Assembly (NCBI GenBank): GCA_947503895.1
Contig: CANNFT010000006.1
Location: forward strand, 124,001 to 188,000
Origin: an uncultured Saccharospirillaceae bacterium
GTDB lineage: Bacteria > Pseudomonadota > Gammaproteobacteria > Pseudomonadales > Oceanobacteraceae
Reading direction: 5' to 3'
DNA: 64,000 bases
The position numbers and the translations under genes are program-made. Shown piece after piece: positions 27,150 to 37,468 of the stretch. Every line of letters begins with the position of its first letter. Within the stretch, counting starts at the first letter, position 1. The notes under the pieces are model-generated. The model saw nothing but the letters and a program-made list of their open reading frames with translations, searched no databases and was not told the origin of the DNA.

Positions 27150-28319
27150 ATGGTTCAGATTAAAACCCGAATGGTCGGCTCGATAATTTCTCGCTATTCA
27201 TCATTCATCCGCTCGATTATGGGGGTGTCGGTCATGTCATTATCACTGGGTGCCTGTGCTACCGGTCTAAACGCGCAAAAAGTGGAGCAATCGCCCAATT
27301 TCAAAGACGGCAAATTTATTAACACAGAGCCTTTCCCTGCACCGTCGTTTGGGAAAACCGTCAGCATCTTTAAGCGCTTCATGTTCGAGGAGCGCGTAAA
27401 TGGCGTACCCACATTGGACATCCCGCTCAAACCTATTCTTGCCAATACACTGAACTCATCAACGCAGGGAAATGAGACGGCTATTTATCGACTTGGACAC
27501 TCGACACTTTTACTCGAATTAGATGGAGGTTATTGGTTAACCGACCCTGTATTTTCAGAGCGTGCATCCCCTGTGCAATGGGCGGGACCAAAGCGTTTTC
27601 ACCCTACGCCGATAGCGTTAGAAGCGTTGCCAAACATTACAGGTGTCATCATCTCTCATGATCACTACGATCACCTCGATAAAGACAGCATTAAGCGTCT
27701 ACATGAAAAAGTGGATCATTTTTATGTGCCGCTGGGAGTGGGTCAGTACTTGCAGGATTGGGGGGTGCCAGTCGCAAAAATCCATGAATTCGACTGGTGG
27801 GAAGAAAAACAAATCGGCAATGTGATGCTGGTCAGCACACCCGCGAATCACTTCTCTGGGCGCGGGTTATTTGATGGCAATGAAACACTATGGTCATCTT
27901 GGGTGATTAAAACCCCGCACCAATCGTTGTATTTTAGTGGCGATAGTGGTTATTTCTCTGGTTTCAAAGACATTGGCGAGCGCTATGGGCCGTTTGACGT
28001 GACCTTGATGGAAAACGGTGCTTATGATGCTAGCTGGAAACATGTCCACATGACGCCGGAAGAATCAGTACAGGCGCATTTGGATTTACAGGGCGAAGTG
28101 TTGTTTCCGATTCATAACGGGACGTTTGAGTTGGCATTTCATCCTTGGACCGAGCCATTCGAGCGAATTAAAGCCATTGCCTCTGCCCATGGCAAAAAAG
28201 TGGCCACTCCCATTATGGGAGAGCGCTGGTCGCTGAAAGACAATGTCCCTGAGTTGTCTTGGTGGCAAGAAGAGGCACCCGGAATGAGCGTGGAATCGGC
28301 CGCGAGCAATTTGCCTTAG
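27150..28319 (+). CDS. MBL-fold (NAPE-PLD-like) metallohydrolase lipoprotein
   Basis: A 389-residue protein; the ATG at 27150 has GGAG seven bases upstream, and the earlier in-frame start would lie inside the operator. A basic N-terminus and hydrophobic stretch end in a lipobox (SLGAC, about residue 36), so it is probably envelope-anchored. The metallo-beta-lactamase core contains LTDPVFSERASP, the metal motif SHDHYDHLD (about 169-177) and FSGDSGY, matching the NAPE-PLD-like hydrolase group. Substrate is probably a phospholipid or phosphodiester but is not determined. Likely repressed by the divergent TetR regulator. Confidence 0.88.
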   Translation: MVQIKTRMVGSIISRYSSFIRSIMGVSVMSLSLGACATGLNAQKVEQSPNFKDGKFINTEPFPAPSFGKTVSIFKRFMFEERVNGVPTLDIPLKPILANTLNSSTQGNETAIYRLGHSTLLLELDGGYWLTDPVFSERASPVQWAGPKRFHPTPIALEALPNITGVIISHDHYDHLDKDSIKRLHEKVDHFYVPLGVGQYLQDWGVPVAKIHEFDWWEEKQIGNVMLVSTPANHFSGRGLFDGNETLWSSWVIKTPHQSLYFSGDSGYFSGFKDIGERYGPFDVTLMENGAYDASWKHVHMTPEESVQAHLDLQGEVLFPIHNGTFELAFHPWTEPFERIKAIASAHGKKVATPIMGERWSLKDNVPELSWWQEEAPGMSVESAASNLP

Positions 28320-28380
28320 CGATAAAAAAAAGTTACCGCACGATTTTAGAATAGGCAGAGCAGATGTCCCCTGCGACACC

Positions 28381-28494
28381 TTGGCATAAAGGTGCCAAGC
28401 GTGCCAAAAAGCAGGGCGACTCGGTCACTGTCTATTGCCACGTATTTACCTGAATGGCCCCGCTCGCCATTATGTAGGTTATTCATTTTTGGCA
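28381..28494. promoter_or_regulatory. TTGGCA/TGCCAA half-site cluster upstream of TetR gene
   Basis: TTGGCA at 28381-28386, TGCCAA at 28393-28398 and 28402-28407, and TTGGCA at 28489-28494, immediately before the regulator start at 28502. The first two form an inverted repeat. Autoregulation by the downstream TetR protein is inferred. Confidence 0.5.
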
Positions 28495-28501
28495 CTTTAT
28501 T

Positions 28502-29041
28502 ATGACATTGGCGCTTGATCCTTATACCACTGAACCACAAGATACGCCGCAGGCGATCTACCTAGCGTTAATTCGTTTAATGCATCAGCGCCCATTAGCG
28601 TCGATTACGATTTCTCAAATAACGCGGGAAGCCGGCGTCAGTCGTCCGACTTTTTATCGATATTTTGACGGTAAAATGGCGGTGATTCATTGGTATTGCC
28701 AGAAAGTGTTTGATCAATTTATGAAAACACTCAGCATGTATGCCGAAGAAGATATTTCGAACCAGCATATTGCTTACACATCATTTTATTATTGGGAAGA
28801 ACAATCGGTGTTTATTGAAGTGCTGATTGATCATGAAATTGACCATGTATTAATGGATCGACTCAAAGAATTTACACAACGTTCACCACTGAAATTTCAA
28901 TATGAAAATGATCGAGAGCGTGCGTATAAAGTGAGTTTTTTTGCGGGTGGTGTTTTTAATTTGGTTCGAGACTGGATTCGCTCCGGAAAGCGCGAATCCA
29001 TAGATGAAATGAGTGCGATTCTTAGTGGCATCGTTTCATAA
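28502..29041 (+). CDS. TetR/AcrR family transcriptional regulator
   Basis: A 179-residue regulator with HTH ITISQITREAGVSRPTFYRYF (about residues 37-57) and a short helical C-terminal domain of the type found in DhaS-like regulators (TetR_C_8-like; FIEVLIDHE). It is convergent with the acyltransferase gene and follows the MBL-fold gene by 182 bases. No strong ribosome binding site precedes the ATG. Targets unknown; the TTGGCA cluster just upstream may be its own operator. Confidence 0.88.
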   Translation: MTLALDPYTTEPQDTPQAIYLALIRLMHQRPLASITISQITREAGVSRPTFYRYFDGKMAVIHWYCQKVFDQFMKTLSMYAEEDISNQHIAYTSFYYWEEQSVFIEVLIDHEIDHVLMDRLKEFTQRSPLKFQYENDRERAYKVSFFAGGVFNLVRDWIRSGKRESIDEMSAILSGIVS

Positions 29042-29062
29042 AGAATCGTTAATCGTCTGTCT

Positions 29063-29959
29063 TTATGCGGCTTTTTTATAAATGGTTGACTTGCCTTCCG
29101 GTTGACGACGAAAACGTTTATATCCCCATTGATATTGTTCTGGACAGTCCAGAATGCAGTCTTCAATGCTCTTATTTAAAGCAGTGGCTGCTACAACAGG
29201 GTCTTCATTTCGAATGTCTTCGCTGGCAGGTTTGAGCACCACTCCGTAAGTACTGTCCTCTAATCGTTTAGCATAACAACACAATAAATAGGCTGGCGTT
29301 CGATGGGCAAGTTCGCCGATGAGTTTTCCGGTCAGTGCTGTTTGCCCGAAAAACGGTGCGAAAACCCCGCTTTTTAATCCTGGTTCTTGATCTGGGAGTA
29401 CCGCCACCACTTCTTTCTTGCTGAGCAAGCGAAATAAATTAAGCACCCCTTTTTTATCCGCGGGCACTAAGCCTACGTCGACACGTTTACGGGTTTTGAA
29501 TATAAACTTGTCTAAAGCAGGTATTTTGGCGGGTTTGTACATCACAGTCATATACAAGTAAGTACGGAAGAAGTGATTTAGAATTTCCCAGTTCCCTAAG
29601 TGGGGCGCAATCAGCACGATGCCATTATCATCCTTAATGGCTTGTTCCAAATATTCTAAGCCTTCAACTTGGGTAATGAGTTTGTGTACTTTGGGAATCG
29701 GCCATGCCCACGACATGCCCATTTCAGCGTAGGTTTTCCCCAATGCCACCAAGCTGGCTTTCGCTAGCTGATTCACCTGCTCGTCTGAATAATCGGCGAA
29801 GCAATGACGAATATTGGTTTTAGCCACGCGAGCCGTTCCGCTGTTGGTATACCAAAGTAGAAGACCGATCAGCTTCCCTAATGCGCGCGCAATAGGCAAC
29901 GGCAAAAGTGCAATGAGGTATATGATTCCAATACCGATGTAGACAACCAAACTTTTCAC
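29063..29959 (-). CDS. LpxL/HtrB-type lysophospholipid or lipid A acyltransferase
   Basis: A 298-residue protein with an N-terminal membrane anchor (about residues 5-25) and the LPLAT catalytic motif HLGNWE (about 119-124), followed by PDQEPG (about 190). Length and motif spacing match the lipid A late acyltransferase family (LpxL/LpxM/LpxP), which transfers a fatty acyl chain from ACP to Kdo2-lipid IVA at the inner membrane. Which family member it is cannot be decided by eye. Monocistronic. Confidence 0.88.
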   Translation of the reverse strand: MKSLVVYIGIGIIYLIALLPLPIARALGKLIGLLLWYTNSGTARVAKTNIRHCFADYSDEQVNQLAKASLVALGKTYAEMGMSWAWPIPKVHKLITQVEGLEYLEQAIKDDNGIVLIAPHLGNWEILNHFFRTYLYMTVMYKPAKIPALDKFIFKTRKRVDVGLVPADKKGVLNLFRLLSKKEVVAVLPDQEPGLKSGVFAPFFGQTALTGKLIGELAHRTPAYLLCCYAKRLEDSTYGVVLKPASEDIRNEDPVVAATALNKSIEDCILDCPEQYQWGYKRFRRQPEGKSTIYKKAA

Positions 29960-29994
29960 CTAAGTCTCCTAAAAAATGTTCAACACCGCTAAGT

Positions 29995-30033
29995 ACGGAC
30001 CGTATCCCAAAAAAATGGACCGTCCCTAAAAAA
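29995..30033. repeat. GGACCGT direct repeats, REP-like remnant
   Basis: Two copies of a GGACCGT(at)CCC-A-run unit (29997-30015 and 30017-30033); the first is centred on the palindrome TACGGACCGTA (29995-30005). The style resembles the short palindromic repeats that flank IS200-like REP-associated transposases, but no transposase gene is present. Confidence 0.45.
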
Positions 30034-30382
30034 CGAAGAGTACCGACTTTTTTGGTGGCTCGCCAGATAAGGATTGGGCCAGTATTGATGCATAGAAGCA
30101 GTTGTGGTTCAGCTACTGCGTGCAGTCATGAGTGAAAAATAAAAAAATGAGTGAGCACAAAGGCGCGCCTTCGGCAGATGGCAGCAGATTAACTGACTTT
30201 CTGGTTGTTTTTTGATCAAAAACGGAACTTTTAGACAGGTTGGCGAATAATGACTTGAATGACGGCTAATCTGTATTACTTTAAAGCATAGCGATATGGA
30301 AATTCGCAGTAAGGGACAGGACAAAGGACGTTAGAATCAGGGACCTCGCCAGGAAGGCAGTCAGGACGACACCTAGGGTGAT

Positions 30383-30421
30383 AAAAAAGGGGAGGGCTTT
30401 GAAAAACCTTCCCCTTTTTTT
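30383..30421 (-). terminator. Rho-independent terminator after fdxA
   Basis: Read on the minus strand, AAAAGGGGAAGG pairs with CCCTCCCCTTTT (one G-U pair) and is followed by a T run. It lies 19 bases past the fdxA stop. Confidence 0.85.
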
Positions 30422-30439
30422 ATGAATCTGGTCGAGCGC

Positions 30440-30763
30440 TTATTTTTCTAGGTATTGGATTTTACCTTCCACACCATCCCACTCTTCAGCGTCGTCCATT
30501 TTATCTTTCATTTCTGTAATATTTGGCCATTTTTCAGCCAGCTCAGCGTTCAGCTCAATAAAGGCTTCTTGACCTGCTGGTACCTCATCTTCGGAGAAGA
30601 TGGCTTCTGCAGGACACTCAGGCTCACACAACGCGCAATCAATGCACTCATCTGGGTGAATGACCAAAAAGTTTGGGCCTTCATAGAAGCAATCGACTGG
30701 GCAGACTTCAACGCAGTCGGTGTATTTACACTTGATACAGTTATCGGTAACAACAAAAGTCAT
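30440..30763 (-). CDS. fdxA: 7Fe ferredoxin FdxA
   Basis: A 107-residue protein of exact FdxA length. Cys ligands lie in [21 protein letters not shown] (first cluster set) and [16 protein letters not shown] (second), the pattern of a [3Fe-4S][4Fe-4S] ferredoxin of the Azotobacter FdI type. It carries electrons in the cytoplasm; physiological partners vary. Located 228 bases downstream of mutS in the same direction, an order conserved in pseudomonads and relatives. Confidence 0.96.
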   Translation of the reverse strand: MTFVVTDNCIKCKYTDCVEVCPVDCFYEGPNFLVIHPDECIDCALCEPECPAEAIFSEDEVPAGQEAFIELNAELAEKWPNITEMKDKMDDAEEWDGVEGKIQYLEK

Positions 30764-30991
30764 GGTGTGATCTCTATCTCATCAGTCTGCTGTTACGTTG
30801 ACAGCAAATTCTCATATTTAATGGGGCGTAATTCTAGTGGCGAGTTGCGCCGCTCGCAACCACATTACCGACTTTGATTAATAGCATGCAGTTATACAGC
30901 CTTCATACTTGGTTATATAACGCATATTTTTTATAAGCGATATTGATTAGCTGGGTCAATATTGGGCGAGCACATCATGTGATCGCCGATA

Positions 30992-33688
30992 TTACACCTT
31001 CTCTTTTAGAGCGTAGAGCAGGGCCAGTGCTTCCCTCGGAGATAAGCCGTCTACATCCAACTCCTTTAAGGTTTCCTCAACTTCGGAGGGAGCCTGAGAG
31101 AAGGCGAACATATCGCCCTGTAGTGTATCCGCTACACGAGAGGATGCTTTCTTGGGCGCTGGAATCAGCGTATCCACTGGCTTGGCTTCCGTTATGCGCG
31201 CAGTGGAGTCTGCTTGATCGCTTGTTGGAGCATCAGACGCCTCTAACCCTTCATTCGCCTCCAACGCTGCCAATTTGAACTTGGCTTGATCAATCACATT
31301 TTGTGGGACACCGGCTAACTTCGCGACTTGCAAGCCATAACTTTGGCTGGCAGGCCCTTCCTCAACATGATGCATAAAGACGATATGGTCTTTGTGCTCC
31401 GTTGCCGTTAAATGCACATTGGCAACGCCTGCCACCTGTTCCGGTAATTGCGTCATTTCAAAGTAATGAGTCGCAAACAAGGTGTAAGCATTTACACTTT
31501 GCGCCAAATGCTCCGCACTTGCCCAAGCGAGAGATAAGCCGTCGAACGTACTGGTGCCCCGTCCGACTTCATCCATCAGCACCAAACTGTGCTGCGTGGC
31601 GTTGTGCAAAATATTCGCGGTTTCGGTCATCTCTACCATGAACGTCGAACGACCACCGGCGACATCATCACTGGAACCCATGCGCGTAAAGATGCGATCC
31701 AATGGGCCAATGCGTGCGCTGTCAGCCGGTACGTAACTACCGATATGGGCCAATAATGCAATTAAGGCAACTTGGCGCATATAGGTAGATTTACCACCCA
31801 TGTTCGGACCGGTGATGATCAGCATTTTGCGGTCCGAGCTGAACTCAAGATCATTCGCTACGAACGGGTTCTCGATGACCGCCTCAACCACAGGGTGTCG
31901 ACCTTGAGAAATATTCACCCCATTGTCAGACACCAGCGTCGGTCGCACATAATTTTGGCTGACGGCACGCTCGGCTAAATTCGAGAGCACATCCAACTCG
32001 GCGATACTGGCAGCGGTGTCCTGCAAAGGAGCCAGTTCGAGTGCGACATTTTCGAGTAGCTCTTCGTAGAGCCCTTTCTCGCGCGACAGAGCACGACTTT
32101 TGCTCGATAACGCTTTATCTTCAAACTCTTTCAACTCTGGTGTTATAAACCGTTCGGCATTTTTTAAGGTTTGGCGACGGATGTATTCAGCGGGCGCTTG
32201 TTCGGATTGCGCCTTGCTGATTTCGATGTAATAGCCGTGAACACGGTTGTAACCGACTTTTAACGTTGAAATACCGGTACGTTCTTTTTCGCGGGTTTCG
32301 ATATCAATCAAAAACTGACCGGCGTTCTCACTCAGTCCACGTAACTCATCTAGCTCTTCGTCATAGCCCTCAGCGATGACACCACCGTCACGAATAATGA
32401 CCGGAGGGTTTTCAATAATCGCTTTCTCAAGCAACGCCACCAGATCAGGATAGGTTGAAATAACGAGGGCAAGATTTTGTAATGAATTGGAATCAACGCC
32501 TGAAATGGCGACTTGCAGTTCGGGTAAAACGGCTAATGCATCACGCAAGCGCGCAAGGTCACGAGGCCGAGCAGAGCGCAGAGCAATGCGCGAAAGAATA
32601 CGTTCAATATCACCGATTTGTTTCAACACACCGTGAATATTCTCATAGCCATACGCTTGTACCATGGCTTCAATCGCATCTTGCCGATCGTTCAATACCG
32701 CTTGATTGCGCAATGGGCGATTTAACCAGCGGCGCAGCATACGGCTACCCATGGCAGTGGCGGTTCTATCCAGCACCCACGCCAAAGTGAAGTCTTGCCC
32801 ACCATTTAAATTTAAATCAATTTCCAAATTCTTACGGGTGGCCGCATCTAGAATAATGGCATCATCCACCTGTTCAACCGTAATGGTGCGAATGTGAGGC
32901 AATGCTGTTCGTTGCGTATCTTTTGCGTAGTGGATTAAACAGCCCGCAGCCTGAATGCCTTGCTGTAAATCTTGGCAGCCAAAACCATGCAGATCTTTGG
33001 TTTGAAATTGTTGCGTCAGCAGACGAAAGGCCGTCTCATATTCAAATTCCCATACGGGTTGCTTCTGGCAACCGGGACGCTCAGAGATAGCATCTGGATA
33101 GTGATGGTCTTCGCTGATGAGCAGCTCGGCAGGGCGTAGACGTTCCATTTCGGCTAGTAGCGCTTCCTCAGTGTCGACCTCCATCATACTGAAGCGACCG
33201 GTACTGATCTCTAAGGTTGCAATACCGTGGTTTTGCTTAGCCGTGCGCTTATCTGAGTGCGTACAAATGGCCACCAGCAGGCTGTCGCGGTGCTCGTCCA
33301 AAAAACTTTCATCTGTAATGGTGCCCGGCGTAATGACACGCACCACCTTGCGCTCAACAGGGCCTTTACTGGTAGCAGGGTCACCAATTTGCTCGGCTAT
33401 GGCGACAGATTCGCCCATCTTTACCATCTTCGCGATGTAGCCTTCCGCAGCATGGTAGGGAATGCCCGCCATGGGAATCGGTGAGCCACCACTTTTACCA
33501 CGGGCCGTTAACGTGATATCCAACAGGCGAGAAGCCTTCTTAGCATCGTCATAAAATAGCTCGTAAAAGTCGCCCATGCGATAAAACACCAACTGATTAG
33601 GGTGCTCTGCTTTAATGCGCAGATACTGCTGCATCATCGGCGTATGCTGGGTCGCGCCTTGTTTAGCGGAAGCATCTTTTACGGCCAT
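30992..33688 (-). CDS. mutS: DNA mismatch repair protein MutS
   Basis: An 898-residue protein. The mismatch-binding FYE motif lies in [14 protein letters not shown] (about residues 35-48); the ATPase has Walker [10 protein letters not shown] (about 627-635), [12 protein letters not shown] and ATHYFE. The last ~60 residues include a polar linker and a C-terminal helical piece that mediates tetramerisation in E. coli MutS. It binds mismatches and recruits MutL. Downstream fdxA is conserved context; the cinA/recA genes usual upstream in relatives are replaced here by the restriction island. Confidence 0.98.
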   Translation of the reverse strand: MAVKDASAKQGATQHTPMMQQYLRIKAEHPNQLVFYRMGDFYELFYDDAKKASRLLDITLTARGKSGGSPIPMAGIPYHAAEGYIAKMVKMGESVAIAEQIGDPATSKGPVERKVVRVITPGTITDESFLDEHRDSLLVAICTHSDKRTAKQNHGIATLEISTGRFSMMEVDTEEALLAEMERLRPAELLISEDHHYPDAISERPGCQKQPVWEFEYETAFRLLTQQFQTKDLHGFGCQDLQQGIQAAGCLIHYAKDTQRTALPHIRTITVEQVDDAIILDAATRKNLEIDLNLNGGQDFTLAWVLDRTATAMGSRMLRRWLNRPLRNQAVLNDRQDAIEAMVQAYGYENIHGVLKQIGDIERILSRIALRSARPRDLARLRDALAVLPELQVAISGVDSNSLQNLALVISTYPDLVALLEKAIIENPPVIIRDGGVIAEGYDEELDELRGLSENAGQFLIDIETREKERTGISTLKVGYNRVHGYYIEISKAQSEQAPAEYIRRQTLKNAERFITPELKEFEDKALSSKSRALSREKGLYEELLENVALELAPLQDTAASIAELDVLSNLAERAVSQNYVRPTLVSDNGVNISQGRHPVVEAVIENPFVANDLEFSSDRKMLIITGPNMGGKSTYMRQVALIALLAHIGSYVPADSARIGPLDRIFTRMGSSDDVAGGRSTFMVEMTETANILHNATQHSLVLMDEVGRGTSTFDGLSLAWASAEHLAQSVNAYTLFATHYFEMTQLPEQVAGVANVHLTATEHKDHIVFMHHVEEGPASQSYGLQVAKLAGVPQNVIDQAKFKLAALEANEGLEASDAPTSDQADSTARITEAKPVDTLIPAPKKASSRVADTLQGDMFAFSQAPSEVEETLKELDVDGLSPREALALLYALKEKV

Positions 33689-33967
33689 GGGTGTCCTGCT
33701 ATTGGTGGTGTGGTATTGGTGGAGTCAAAGGTGCGGGATTGTAATAGAAATCGAAGTGTTCGTCAGGTATGAAAGTGAGGTAAACGGCTACGATCTATAG
33801 TAGGAAAATACATGCTGTATATTAAGTATACACTTCCAGCAGGGTGGTGAAGGTTTTGTCATTAGTCGTGGGCCGCTGGAATAAATAAACCTTACACAAA
33901 AGTACTAATAGACATAATATTTGGCCGTTGGCACGTGAACGGGCAGTGAAGGAGTAGCAGGTCAGGT
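33689..33967. other. 279-base divergent gap between mutS and hsdR
   Basis: It must carry both promoters. It is A/T-rich with no obvious operator palindrome or gene and marks the left edge of the accessory island. Confidence 0.4.
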
Positions 33968-36900
33968 ATGGCACACCACGGTAATTTCGAATTTTTAAAA
34001 GAACATGACCCGATCTTCTTTCAGTTAACCCATAACGCTGAAAGAATTTTCGCCATTGATCCCAATGCGAGTCTCATGAAGCTGCGCCAATTTGGCGAAG
34101 CCCTTGCGCAAGACTTAGCCACTCGGGTGGGTTTGATGCGTAATGAACGCGATAGCCAATTAGAGCTGCTTAATCGTTTACGCTACAAGCTAGACCTTGA
34201 TCGCTCTGTCAGTGATTTATTTCATGTGCTGCGCACCTCAGGTAATGACGCCAGTCATGGTTTTACCACCTCTTATAAAGATGCTATGAATGGCATACGA
34301 ATCGCTCGTGAACTTGCTCTGTGGTACCACCGTTCTTTCGGTAAGCGTGGCGACGCCTTCAAAGCCCCCGCGTTTATCTTGCCAGAAGACCCAAGCGTTA
34401 ATTTACGCAATCTGCAAAACGAAATCGCCACGTTAAAAACCAAACTCGAAGAGACTGAGCAATCTGTTGAAGCAAGCTCAGAGCTGGCTGCACTTAAAGC
34501 ACAAGAAGCTGAGCAACAAGCACAGCTTGCTAAGCAACGCGAAGACGACGCTAAAACTTATGAAGAACTCTACTACGAACAAGAGAACGAGCTTAAAGCC
34601 TCACAGGCTGAATTCGAAGCCAAAATCAAAGCTCTCACAGAAGAAACCGAGCGCTTAAAACACGAAAAAGACAGCCTACAATCGGTGAAAGAAAACACCC
34701 GTAAAGCATCCGCCAAAGTTGAATTAAGCGAAGAAGAAACTCGCCAAATAATCGACAAGCAATTACAAGATGCCGGCTGGCTCACCGATACCCAAGTATT
34801 GACTTTTAAAAACGGCGCGCGTCCAGAAAAGGGCAAAAATAAAGCTATTGCAGAATGGCCAACCGAGCACGAAGGTCAAAAAGGCCGAGCCGATTATGTG
34901 TTGTTTGTCGGCTTAACACCTATTGCTATTGTAGAAGCAAAAAAAGAAAACCAAGACGTCTCCGCTAAAATTCCACAGGCCGAACGTTACGCGTTAGGCT
35001 TTAAACAACAAACGCAATTTACACCCGCTTGGGCAGAAGAAGGTCGCACCATTGCATGGCCTTATGGTGACGATAGCCACTATCAAATCCCGTTTGTTTA
35101 TTCGTGCAATGGTCGCCCATACGTTAAGCAATACGCTGAAAAATCCGGCACTTGGTTTCGTGATGTACGCCATCCTAGTAACACCGCAAAAGCCTTGCAG
35201 GCATTTCATAGCCCGGATGGTTTAATCGATAAACTCACACGCAGCAAAGAAGAAGCACAAGCCAAACTACAACAAGAAGGTTTTGGTTATTTAGGTTTAC
35301 GTGAGTATCAGCACAAAGCCATTCAAGCGGTTGAAGGCGCACTTGAACATAATGCGCAAAACGCTTTGCTTGCTATGGCCACCGGCACAGGTAAAACCAG
35401 AACAATCATTGGATTGCTTTACCGCTTTTTAAAAACAGAGCGCTTCAAACGTATTTTGTTTTTAGTGGATCGCAGTGCCCTTGGTAAACAAGCACATGAT
35501 TCATTCACCGAAGCCAAGCTTGAGCAAAATCAATCACTCACCCAAATTTATAATGTAGCTGATCTTGGCGATATGCGCGCCGAAGCCGAAACCCGCGTTC
35601 ACGTGGCCACAGTACAAGCCATGGTTAAACGCGTATTTGCCAGTGATGTGCCAATACCGGTTGATGAATACGACTGCATTATCGTTGATGAAGCCCACCG
35701 TGGTTACACGCTGGATCAAGAAATGGGCGAAGGTGAGGCGTTGGTGCGCGACACCAATCAATACCTCTCAAGTTATCGTCGAGTATTGGATTACTTTGAT
35801 GCCTTTAAAGTAGGTTTAACCGCCACACCAGCAGCCCATACGACCGAAATTTTTGGCCGCCCAGTTTATACCTACAGCTATCGCGAAGCGGTTGCGGACG
35901 ATTGGCTTATTGATCATGAACCGCCTTACACTTACGAAACTCAGCTCAATAAAAATGGCATCAAGCTAGTGGCGGGTGATGAAGTGAGTGTGGTGGATCG
36001 CAGCACCGGGCAATTAGACTTAGCCACACTAGAAGACGAACTGAACTTTGAAGTGGAATCGTTTAACCGTAACGTCATCACGCCGGATTTTAATCGCGTC
36101 ATAGCCGAAGCCTTTGCGCAAAACTTTGACCCAACCGGCGATGAAAAAGCCATGGTGTTTTGCGTGAACCAAGAGCACGCCGAACTATTTAAAAACGCCT
36201 TAGACACCGCATTTAAAACTCTCTGGGAAGACGAATACAACGCCAATGCAGTACAGGTGATCACGGGCAAAACCGATCAAGTGGATAAAGCCATTGCGCG
36301 CTATAAAAATGAGCGCTACCCAAGCGTGGCCATCACGGTGGACTTACTCACCACTGGCATTGATGTGCCGCCTATTTGTCATCTATTATTTTTGCGCCGG
36401 GTGAAGTCCCGTATTTTGTATGAGCAAATGATTGGCCGCGCCACGCGCCGCTGCGACGAAATTGGTAAAACCGCGTTCTACATTCACGATGCCGTAGGCT
36501 TGTACGAAACTCTGCAAGACGTGAATACCATGAAGCCCTTGGTAAAAGACCCAAATATTCAACTGGGCCAATTAATCGATGAGTTGCAAAATCCAGCCAG
36601 CTTTGATGCGCCGGGTTCACAAGAAGGCACCAGCCATGCCCATGATGTGCTGGACCAGCTTTCGCAAAAAGTCATGCGCGTATTGCGTAAAGCCACCAAC
36701 AAAGCTGAAATGCAGCCAGAGAAACATCAAGGCTTAAAACAAAAATTAGACGAACTGCAAAACCTATGGGGCGTCGAGCCAGACAAATTACATAAACATC
36801 TACATGAAATGGGGCCGCAGCAAGCTAAACAATTTTTGAGTGAGCACATCAACCTGGTTAACCAACTTGAAGAAGTCAAATATCTTATTGGCAGCGCTAA

Positions 36901-37468
36901 CCGTCCAGTTTTTTACGAAGGCAAGGACGAGCTACTAGGTGTTGAACAAGGTTATGGCGTGGCAGAAAAACCCGCTGATTATCTAGAGCAATTTGCCCAG
37001 TTTGTAAAAAACCAAATGAACGACAACGTCGCCTTAAACGTGGTATGCAGCAAACCAAAAGAACTCACGCGTAAGCAACTAAAAGAAGTGCGCTTACTAC
37101 TAGACAGCGCAGGCTACAGCGAAACAAAACTGGCCAGCGCATGGCGCAACCAAACCAACCAAGAAATCGCCGCCAGTATTGTGGGGCATATTCGCCGCGC
37201 CGCATTGGGTGAAGCCTTGGTGCCATTTGAGCAGCGTGTGCAGCACGCAATGGAAGGTATCTACCAACAGCATCCGTGGACAAAAGTTCAAAAGCAATGG
37301 CTAGACCGCCTAGCCAAACAGCTGGTACATGAAGTGGTGGTGGACCAAGACTTTGTAAACCGCCGCTTTGCCGACAAAGGTGGTGTGAAACGTTTGAATA
37401 CCGTGCTCAATAACAAGCTTGATGACGTGCTAGAAGAATTTAGAGAGCACCTATGGGATGCGGTTTAA
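33968..37468 (+). CDS. hsdR: Type I restriction enzyme R subunit (EcoEI/HsdR-like)
   Basis: A 1166-residue protein. Residues ~1-125 form a DUF4145-like helical domain, ~145-245 a coiled coil, then the PD-(D/E)XK nuclease (RADYV about 307 and EAK about 323-325), and the helicase motor with ATGTGKT (about 470-476), DEAH (about 573-576), GLTATP, TTGID (about 793-797) and QMIGRATR (about 820-827). The C-terminal region resembles EcoEI_R_C. HsdR translocates DNA and cuts at a distance when bound to HsdM/HsdS. All key motifs look intact. Its partners are at 39006 and 40920, with a Fic gene in between. Confidence 0.95.
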   Translation: MAHHGNFEFLKEHDPIFFQLTHNAERIFAIDPNASLMKLRQFGEALAQDLATRVGLMRNERDSQLELLNRLRYKLDLDRSVSDLFHVLRTSGNDASHGFTTSYKDAMNGIRIARELALWYHRSFGKRGDAFKAPAFILPEDPSVNLRNLQNEIATLKTKLEETEQSVEASSELAALKAQEAEQQAQLAKQREDDAKTYEELYYEQENELKASQAEFEAKIKALTEETERLKHEKDSLQSVKENTRKASAKVELSEEETRQIIDKQLQDAGWLTDTQVLTFKNGARPEKGKNKAIAEWPTEHEGQKGRADYVLFVGLTPIAIVEAKKENQDVSAKIPQAERYALGFKQQTQFTPAWAEEGRTIAWPYGDDSHYQIPFVYSCNGRPYVKQYAEKSGTWFRDVRHPSNTAKALQAFHSPDGLIDKLTRSKEEAQAKLQQEGFGYLGLREYQHKAIQAVEGALEHNAQNALLAMATGTGKTRTIIGLLYRFLKTERFKRILFLVDRSALGKQAHDSFTEAKLEQNQSLTQIYNVADLGDMRAEAETRVHVATVQAMVKRVFASDVPIPVDEYDCIIVDEAHRGYTLDQEMGEGEALVRDTNQYLSSYRRVLDYFDAFKVGLTATPAAHTTEIFGRPVYTYSYREAVADDWLIDHEPPYTYETQLNKNGIKLVAGDEVSVVDRSTGQLDLATLEDELNFEVESFNRNVITPDFNRVIAEAFAQNFDPTGDEKAMVFCVNQEHAELFKNALDTAFKTLWEDEYNANAVQVITGKTDQVDKAIARYKNERYPSVAITVDLLTTGIDVPPICHLLFLRRVKSRILYEQMIGRATRRCDEIGKTAFYIHDAVGLYETLQDVNTMKPLVKDPNIQLGQLIDELQNPASFDAPGSQEGTSHAHDVLDQLSQKVMRVLRKATNKAEMQPEKHQGLKQKLDELQNLWGVEPDKLHKHLHEMGPQQAKQFLSEHINLVNQLEEVKYLIGSANRPVFYEGKDELLGVEQGYGVAEKPADYLEQFAQFVKNQMNDNVALNVVCSKPKELTRKQLKEVRLLLDSAGYSETKLASAWRNQTNQEIAASIVGHIRRAALGEALVPFEQRVQHAMEGIYQQHPWTKVQKQWLDRLAKQLVHEVVVDQDFVNRRFADKGGVKRLNTVLNNKLDDVLEEFREHLWDAV

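Larger units (their letters stand above)
29960..30439. other. 480-base gap with repeat remnants
   Basis: No supported gene. It contains the GGACCGT repeats at 29995-30033, scattered GGGACAGGAC-type sequence near 30311-30330, and the fdxA terminator at 30383-30421. Confidence 0.5.
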
